A DNA stretch of 64,000 nt from Cryptomeria japonica. Its lineage: Eukaryota > Streptophyta > Pinopsida > Cupressales > Cupressaceae. Within the stretch, counting starts at the first letter, position 1. The number at the start of each line of letters is the position of its first letter. The DNA lies in contig NC_081414.1 of NCBI RefSeq assembly GCF_030272615.1, positions 1,801,501-1,865,500 of the forward strand, written 5' to 3'. A model generated the notes under the pieces. It made no database searches and was not told the origin of the DNA. It saw only the letters and a program-made list of their open reading frames with translations. The translations under genes and the position numbers were made by a program. Of the stretch, positions 56,815 to 64,000 are shown in pieces.

Positions 56815-58905
56815 TTTTAGTTTTTCCATGATCTAGGCTAAGTGTTCCTTTACCTCTTATTTCTATTTTTTTGTTGTCACCAAATCTTACGGTTCCTTCA
56901 TTTGCTGGTTCAAAAGAGATGAATTTGTTTTTGTCACCTATCATATGTCTTGAGCATCCACTATCTACATACCATCTATCCTTCTTGTTCTTGGCATGGA
57001 GAGCTACTTGAACAAATAAGGATTCTTTTTCTTCTTTTTGCTTCTTCTTCCAAGTCATTTTGGATTTTTCTTCCATTTTGATAGGTGCATCTTCCTTCTC
57101 ATTTTTCTTTGGTAGATTAGGAAAGATAGTTCTGCAAAACCGGGTTGTATGCCCAAAATTGTGACATTTGTAGCACATTACATCATAATTCATTAGAGGA
57201 GAAAATGGATTGTAGTTCATTTGAGTAAAGTTAGAAACATTTCTAGTGTAACTTCTACAATTAACTGCTTTATGACCAAACTTGTAGCATGAAAAACAAT
57301 GTCCATTGAATGGATAATAATTGTTCGGTACATGTGATTTCTTTAGGTGAGATCTTTTCAAATCATTTGAAGGAGGATTAGTTCTTTGAGGAACATTCTT
57401 CTTTCTTTTATTCTCCACTACTTTCCATGAGGTATCCAAGGTTTTTGAACTAGTAGCCTTTGCTTGTTGATCTTCTATATGGCCAAGACCTATTTTGTTG
57501 GATGTAGGTCTTTGTGAATTGAGAAGCTTATCTAACTTTTTGGTGTTGTTGTCAAACTTTTGAAATTTCTTCGAATCCTTTCTTAAGGAGACAATTTCTA
57601 ATTCTAATTTGTTGCATTCTTCCTCTTTTCTTTTGAGCTAATTCTTTATTTCCTCCTCATTCATCTTTTCTTCCTCTAGTTGCACTTTCAAGTCTTCAAT
57701 GAGCTTGCTTGATTCTTGCCATTGTGTCTTATATTTTGAGACCCTTCTTTTTATCTTTTCATTTTGTTTATATGCATAATGTAACTCTTCTTCAAGATCT
57801 ACATCTTCTTCATCACAAGTAGCTTCTTGTTCTGCTTCTTTCTCATCTTCATCGTCTTCAACTTTCATTGCCATGAAGAGTATCTCTTCACCATCACTGT
57901 TGGTACAATCTTCAAAGTTCTCTTCTGATGAACTAGAGCTTTGCTTATAGCATAAGCTCTTCTTATGTTTTAAAAATTTCTTGAAGGATTTCTTTCCTTT
58001 CTTCTTTGAATAGTTTTTCTTCTCTTCTTCACTATTTTCACTTTCATTTTGGGGATACCTTGAAGCATAGTGCCCAACCTTGCCACAATTGACGCATTTG
58101 AATGGGAATTTGCCTTTGTATTTGCCTTTACCCTTTTTGAACTCTTCTACCTCATCTGATTCACTACTTGAACTTTCATTTGGTGCATAATTTTTATTCT
58201 TACCCTTCTTTTATGCTTTGAAGGATACCTCCTTTTGTGATGGTTTGTGTTCAACTCTCATTTCATAGGCTGTGAAAATCCCATGCAATTCATCTTTTGT
58301 CAACTTGTCCAAATCCTTCATTTCTTCTATTGAAGAGGGTAGACCTTCCTCCATCAACTACTTTTGCTGATATCTTGGAGTCAAATTTCATTGTCAATGA
58401 ACTTATCAATTTTTGAACAAGGACCTTTTCTTCAATATCTTCTCCTAGTCCTCTGATTGTATTCACAATTTCATCCACACACAGAAAATAAGTGGCTATG
58501 TCTTCATCTTCCTTCATTTTAAGGCTTTTAAATTTTATTCTAAGTGTTTGTAGTTTGGCCTCTTTTAATTTCTCATCCCCTTCATAAATACCTTTCAATT
58601 TGTTCCATATCTCTTTGGCTGATTTGCAATGCATGACTTTTGTGAACTCAAAATCTGCAAGGCTACATAGAAGAGCATGTTTGGCTTTGGCATTATTCTC
58701 ACTTTTCTTCTTTCCTACTTGATCTATTGGAGGATTAGATGGAGCTGAGTAACCATCTACCACAAATTGCCAAACATCATAACCAAGTGCATTCAAGTAG
58801 GCTTCCATCTTGATGCTCCAAAATGCATAATTTTTCCCATCAAAGATTGGGCTTCTAATTGTTGCATAATTATCTACGATGGTGCTCTTTAGGATCTTCC
58901 TTTAA
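56783..58905 (-). pseudogene. Copia gag with three zinc knuckles and protease start (element F)
   Basis: Gag begins near 58900 (IFDGKNYAFWSIKMEAYLNA). UBN2-type gag runs to about 58290. Knuckle 1 (CVNCGKVGHYASRY, last Cys lost) lies near 58100-58060, then a Ser/Glu-rich stretch and a coiled coil (57874-57540). Knuckles 2 and 3 (CFSCYKFGHKAVNC, CYKCHNFGHTTRFC) are at about 57300 and 57170. The protease start RWYVDSGCSRHMIGD (about 56975) keeps DSG. Frameshifts near 58300 and 57880 and several stops are present. The long linker and extra knuckles suggest a Sirevirus-like lineage, which I cannot prove. Confidence 0.85.
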
Positions 58906-58933
58906 GCTGTAAGGCTATCTCCAAAGGAACTTT

Positions 58934-58944
58934 CTTTGATACCA
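58934..58944 (-). other. Primer binding site of element F
   Basis: Minus strand TGGTATCAAAG, two bases from the LTR; initiator tRNA-Met type with one mismatch. Confidence 0.83.
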
Positions 58945-58946
58945 AT

Positions 58947-59587
58947 TGAAGAGAACTCAAATATACTGAGAGGGGAGGGGGGGTGAATCAATATGTTATA
59001 TAATTTTACCCTTTTAAAAACAAGCTGAAATAATGCTGGAACTTTAATGAATCACACACACTTATAAAGAACACAAAGAACATAATACTTTTTCTCGTGG
59101 AAACCCAATGATGGAGAAAACCACGACAATAAATTCTTTTATATAATTCTTATATTACAATATTCATAGGCACCAACCCCTAAGTTTGTTTGTGAGCACC
59201 AATCCACTGAAAGCACCAACTTCCTAATCCAGAATTAGTGAGCACCAACCCACTTCACATAAATTTGATTTCCACCTTGATAATGTTGTTGTATCAACTA
59301 ATGATGGATTTTGTTTTTCTTCACAAACTCTTTCTTCAACCTGTTGATATTGTGATAATAAATATGCCACAAATTTGATAACAACCTCTTCATAAAATTA
59401 TCACTTCATGATACTGCTTTGTCCCTATTTAAATCTGCATCATATTCTCTTCAAAAGTCTAGAATAATCTTCATACACATATTCAAATATTTTGTGGCAA
59501 TGATTGATCTTTACAAACACACTCTTCACATAAAGATCTTTTATTTTTCACACACATTCGCACGTATGTGCTATTCTCCTTCCAGCA
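58947..59587 (-). repeat. Right (5') LTR of element F, first piece
   Basis: Starts TGAAGAGAACTCAAATATAC next to the primer site. 59273-59587 matches 2361-2668. Similarity ends where element G begins (TGTTGG at 59588). Contains the C-tract motif (on the plus strand GAGAGGGGAGGGGGGGTGAATCA) at about 58969-58988. Confidence 0.85.
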
Positions 59588-60355
59588 TGTTGGTAAACGG
59601 ATTTGTTGCTTTAAGAAACTTTCTTGAAAAACTCTGTTTTGTCCTGTAATTAGCAACAAAGCGTTCACAACAGTTGAAGAATCACAAAGAAATGGTAATT
59701 CTTCTCTGCGTTTGAGAGGGGCAGCTCCCTTGTATAATGGGGGTATTTGGATTTTTCAAAAATTTAAAGAACGAACAATAAAGAAAGATTGAACGCCATA
59801 TAAGATATGAATCTAGATTAAAATAAATTCCATATAATCAAGTTTGAGATACCACAACTTGAAATAAACTTCTTCACATTCAATGTTAAAGGGAAAGCAT
59901 TAGGTAATCATCAATTAAACATAAGAACATTGATAATAACCCATGAGAATAAGTTGAACACACATCCAAATTGATCTCTATTGCTTAATTGCTTGAATAA
60001 CACTATCCAAGTCTCTTATACAAAGCTTGTGAAAAAGTGGAATCCCCACATTGAATAATAATGAGGTATATATAGGTGAAGTGGTAACCACCTGAGGTAA
60101 CTACCCTAACCACTTTTATAACTACTTTATAACTTCCTTAACTTTGGGAAAAATAACTACTTGGAATAACTACCCAAAATGAGAACTTAGGATAACTACC
60201 TCATATGAAAAGAGCCAAGATTATCTTTTATTACAATACAGAAATAGAGATGAGAGAAAAGAAACTCGATCATGAGAGTTATTTACAAAGAAAGACAAAA
60301 ACATGATGCGAGTAACACAACAAAAATTAAGACTATACAAAATGCAACTCTGCAC
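59588..60355 (-). repeat. Possible 3' LTR and 3' flank of element G
   Basis: No ORF. TATATATA at 60067-60074 with downstream CTCATTATTATTC on the minus strand looks like a promoter, which would fit an LTR U3/R boundary. I could not find a clear polypurine tract to mark its right end. Confidence 0.4.
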
Positions 60356-63300
60356 TTATTCTAAGCTAACTCCTTGCACTGTCGATGAGGCTGCTGCTTC
60401 TGTGGGCACATTATGTTGTCCAGGTCCTTTGTCTTTGAAGATTCTAAAAAGTCGGATGGCTGAAGTGACAGATTTTCCTTTGGGAATTAGGATGTTGGCT
60501 ATCCTCATTTTCCATGTCTTCAAGTTTCTATGAATGCCACTTAGTTCTGTCACCATGCTGAGTATCTGAGACATAGAGATTCTCAAGGAAGAGTAAATAT
60601 CAATCAATTTTTCCATGGTATTTTCATTGAAGTTTGTCCTATTAAAAAGCTGTTGATCTACCATGTTCTGGAAGCTATTCTGTAACACCTACAAATCTTC
60701 CATCAATGTCACATCTGGGAGAAGAGCAGTGAGTTGTCCTTGGAGTTTGGTACACACTTGATCACATAAAAGCATGAGCTTTTCTAACTCTGATGAAACT
60801 TGATCTATGATCACTAGTTTCTAGTTAATGCTTTCTATCCATATTTCTAGATAATCTTTTTCACTACTGGGCAGGATTTTCATAGTTGCAAGGGTGTCCA
60901 TTCCAATTTCTATCATTTGTTTGAAATCATTCACAATTTCCTTCCAAGTTGTTTCCTCTTTCTTGATATTCTTCAAGTCTTTCTCAATAGTATCTTTCTT
61001 TATTAAGGCCTCATCATGGATAGATTTTGCTTGGACTAGGAAATCACATGCAAGAGTTTTGACCTTTTCTACCCAACCTTCAATTACCTTTCCATAGGCT
61101 TGGTATTTTTGAAGATTATCCATAACATTCCTTTCAATTACTCCTTCTGGTGTAAATATAATTGGCTGGCGATCTACACTTAGTGGCATAGTGGAGGTAT
61201 CAACTACGGATCTCAAGTAAGAAGACAAAGTGTGCACTTGTTGTTTCAATTGATCCTTGGATTGCTTATCCTTTTCACTTCTCTCCACCATTCTGGCTGC
61301 CATCACATTAAAGTTCTGAATATCAGACTCATGAGAAGAAGGTCCCATATCAATCTTTGTCACAAAAAAGTCTGCAGAGATGGCCTCATTTGTATCTTTC
61401 TTAGATATGGGTTGAGCAATCTCTAAGCACATATTCCTTGAATTTGGATTAGTTTTTATTCTTGAGGATACTTTGAGTTTCTTCGGTTTTTCAGCTCTTC
61501 CAAAGAGATCAGATATGCTACTAAATTTAGGTACCACTAGCTTTTCTACCTTCCTCTTCTTCAATAGACTTTGTTCTAACCATGGGAAAGAAGAATTTTC
61601 TGTAGACTCTTGGATGATTTCTTGTCTTGCTACCATTTTTGTTGTCACCTCTTTGATTTCTTCAAATTGATCGCTTGGATTGCTTGGAAATGATGAATCC
61701 ATGACTAAAGTATTTTGTTGTGCTTCTTGTCATAGGGATTCAATAGGAACTAAGGGAGATATGGAATGCATTCCATCATCAAATCTTGTGTCATCCAGAA
61801 TTTCCACTGGAACTTGATCCTTTACTTGACTTGCAATAGAATTTTCTTCTATGTCTTTTGCTATGGATTTCTTCTTCTTTTGTCGAGGTTCATCACCACA
61901 TGTGTTCTGAAGATTGTTCCTCCTTGGAGGGTCTTCATCTCCATCACTTCCTTGAGTATTCTGGTAAGAAGGAGTATCCCTAGCTGGAGTATGGGAAGAA
62001 TGCAGTGACGTAGAGCTCTCAAGCTGACTTCCTTTCCTTCTTGGAGTTTCCTTTGTTGGTCTGGTAGCAGTCATTTGAGTAATCTTCTTCTTAATCCAGG
62101 ATTCAGAATTCTTGATTACAAAACTCGTTCTTTCTCTGACATCTCTCACTTCTGGATCTGCCCAATTCAAATTGGGAAGTGGCTGGGACTGGACTTGCTC
62201 AAAATAGATAGGATCAATCAAATCAGATCCATCATCTTCAATGCCTTCTATGGTCCAATCCATCTTGAAATCATTCATTTGCTTCAAAGTTAACCTTGTC
62301 CAATCTCTTTTTCTAACCTCGAACTCATCTTCACAATCCTCCCAAAAGTCTTCAAGATTAGGAAAATGAAAATAGCCAGGACCTAACTTTAAGCTGTTCT
62401 TGACATAATCCTTACTATCAAAAGGAAACCTCATCTGATATGGATACAAGTTGACCTTGGATAAAGCTTTTTCTGTCTCATCTGCTCTTGAACTTGACTC
62501 ACATCTATAGTGCCCGAGACAAATGGGAAAGGCTACCCCCTTATTCTTTCTATCTCTACATTTCTTTTGAACTGAAACCAATTGCCGACAAAGCTCAACT
62601 AAAATGAGCTTATCATCAACATATATGGGTAACTTGTGTGGATAACCTTCAAATCCTCCTACTCGAAGATAGGTAAATCTCGGAAACTGGATGAAGAAAC
62701 TTCCATATTTCTTTATCAATTTAGCGGCTTCCTTTGATATTCTAGTGGCAATGTCTCCTTGTAATAACCTTACTGCCCACTTTGTGAAAGCATCATTCAC
62801 CCACCTGAAATACACAAAGCTTTCCTCAAGTTGCAATTGCTTGTAATAATGGTAAACTTGAGTTTCTTGATTTAGGACACCATTAGTACTTAACCCTGGC
62901 CATGACCTCAAATTAGCAATAGCATACATCAAGTAAGAGATCATATGGAAGCGTTGACTTGTTTTGAAGTGCACTAACTGGTCATGTATGCAGTTGCTGA
63001 TGAGATGGCCCCAGTCAATGAATTGCTTACCGACAGAGATGACTGTTATGAAGAGGTACATCCACATTTCGAACTCAGTGGAATCGAGACTTCCTGTCAC
63101 TCTATGGAGTAAGATAATCAAGTAACAAATCTCTTTGATGAAAAGAGAACAATGGAGTGTTTTTGGAAGCTGAGACTGTCCTCCTCATGGTGTGACCATC
63201 CATTCTTTAGCCAGATTGTTGAGGCATTTGCTTCTATTATCGCTGAAGTATTTGTAAGCTTTTTGCTTATCGATGTGAGTGAACTTTTCCTTATATGGCA

Positions 63301-63660
63301 AATGAAGAATAATAGCTATTGAAATTCCATCAAGTTTGGCCATTAAGGATCCATCTGCTGCTCTTATCTCTCTTGCATCTGGATTATATCTTTTTGAGCA
63401 TTCTATCATCAAATATGTACATTGAATTGCTATGGGAAAACATGCTGCTTCAATCAAGCTGCTTCCTGCCACTCTACAGGACAACTTTGATATGTCGCCT
63501 TCCATGAAGAACTTTTTGATTTCCTACAAATTAATATGCCCAATCTTGGTATCATGAACCTCTAGAATCATGGTGGTGATCATCAGGGCGTACTCATACT
63601 TTTGAGCCTTGTATTTCATGATGATGTGTTTTGCAGATCCTTTATATTGAATTCCTCTAT
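60356..63660 (-). pseudogene. Element G long ORF, over 1000 codons, unknown function
   Basis: All pieces (63505-63185, 63121-61730, 61702-60821, 60688-60356) share one frame, broken only by a few stops: TAG near 63520, TGA at 63185 and 61730, TAG near 60820 and 60690. An upstream part (MKYKAQKYEYALMITTMILE) extends to about 63630. The first 450 residues look globular (IAIILHLPYKEKF, WMYLFITVISVGKQFIDW, RFHMISYLMYAIAN), then come a Ser/Lys/Pro-rich linker and a helical C-terminus with coiled-coil character (DTIEKDLKNIKKEETTWKEI). No protease, integrase or RT motif is visible. Layout parallels ORF2 of element C. I do not recognise a characterised protein. Confidence 0.65.
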
Positions 63661-64000
63661 GTCAATGTTACTGAAACTTTGAGGCTTCGGTGATGTGTTC
63701 AATAAATTTTCCCAACCCCATATATTGTCTGGTTTGTATACAGGCAGGTTGACATGACTATAATAAAAAATTTAATCTTTATGCTTTCATAAATGTCTAT
63801 AGCCACTTCCAACACTTGAATTTTGCACCGGTGGAGAGAATATTGGCCTTTCATGCTCAGAACCTAGCTCAATAATGATTGTATTTCTTTGAAATATTTG
63901 AACAAATCCCTCAACGCACTATTATAAAGCCTTCATATCTACATGCAGGAGTGAGAACGCTAAGGAAGGTGGCGTATTGCTATTCACAGCTATCCATGAG

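Larger units (their letters stand above)
53809..58946 (-). mobile_element. Element F: internal region of a Ty1/Copia LTR retrotransposon
   Basis: Outermost element of the nest. Minus-strand order from the primer site (58934-58944): gag with zinc knuckles, protease, integrase, RT, RNase H, polypurine tract. Its LTRs flank it at 53808 (left, fragmented) and 58947 (right). Many frameshifts and stops make it the most decayed Copia copy here, in agreement with its position as host of the other insertions. Confidence 0.9.
59588..64000 (-). mobile_element. Element G: probable LTR element inserted in the right LTR of F (runs off the window)
   Basis: The break in homology with the F LTR falls at TGTTGGTAAACGG, a typical terminal sequence, preceded by CAGCA (59583-59587) as the possible target copy. 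A long minus-strand frame (60356 to beyond 63600) follows. The other end, LTR pair, primer site and pol, if any, are outside the window, so the class is inferred. Confidence 0.5.

Noticed and set aside
59419-59649. ORF 59419-59649 as a gene
   Set aside because: It lies in the LTR of F and crosses into element G; the same frame in the left LTR (2506-2790) diverges at the insertion point.

Overview
This is plant nuclear DNA made almost entirely of transposable elements. I found no host gene, rRNA, tRNA gene or CRISPR array. Reverse transcriptases of plant Copia type, initiator-tRNA-Met-like primer sites, a Tat-type Ty3/Gypsy element with two RNase H domains and a plant mobile domain (PMD) gene place it in a large-genome seed plant. 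A gymnosperm is my guess, with low confidence. Element names A-H, L1 and L2 are mine.

Nearly the whole window is one nest. The outermost layer is F, a Copia element on the minus strand (internal region 53809-58946). Its right LTR starts at 58947 and is interrupted at 59588 by element G, which runs off the window. Its left LTR survives as 2361-2985, 4624-5468 and 53630-53808. It was split by a LINE-type retrocopy (L1, 2986-4607, 16-bp target duplication) and by Copia element A (5469-53624, minus strand, target duplication ctcaa). A second LINE fragment (L2, about 1771-2345) abuts it, and the 3' end of a plus-strand Copia element (H, 1-1770) borders L2.

The 5' LTR of A was hit twice. B (11385-29626, plus strand) is an 18-kb Tat-type Gypsy element. 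C (29773-52939, plus strand, duplication agcat) is an element with LTRs and a primer site but no pol. C was split by Copia element D (31824-46969, plus strand, duplication gtaag), and the gag of D was split by E (33791-41230, minus strand, duplication tacag), a relative of D in the opposite direction. Removing each insert with one copy of its duplication puts the outer reading frame back in register (C across D, D across E) and gives A two LTRs of nearly equal length (1095 and 1097 bp). This supports the boundaries independently.

Two parts are worth most attention. First, B carries on its antisense strand what looks like a complete gene: a TATA box (27833-27839), a 25-codon exon 1, a GT-AG intron of 1039 nt and a PMD exon with a coiled-coil tail. 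The intron holds a dense array of the hexamer TAGCGC, read in the gene's own direction. The same hexamer, in the sense direction, fills two arrays in the sense leader of B. Second, C lacks protease, integrase and reverse transcriptase. It has instead a coiled-coil ORF with five CCHC zinc knuckles and one frame of 1126 codons of unknown function. G carries a similarly built ORF of over 1000 codons.

Most coding regions are dead, but mainly through in-frame TAG and TGA codons rather than frameshifts. Intact domains include the reverse transcriptase/RNase H of E and the integrase of D.
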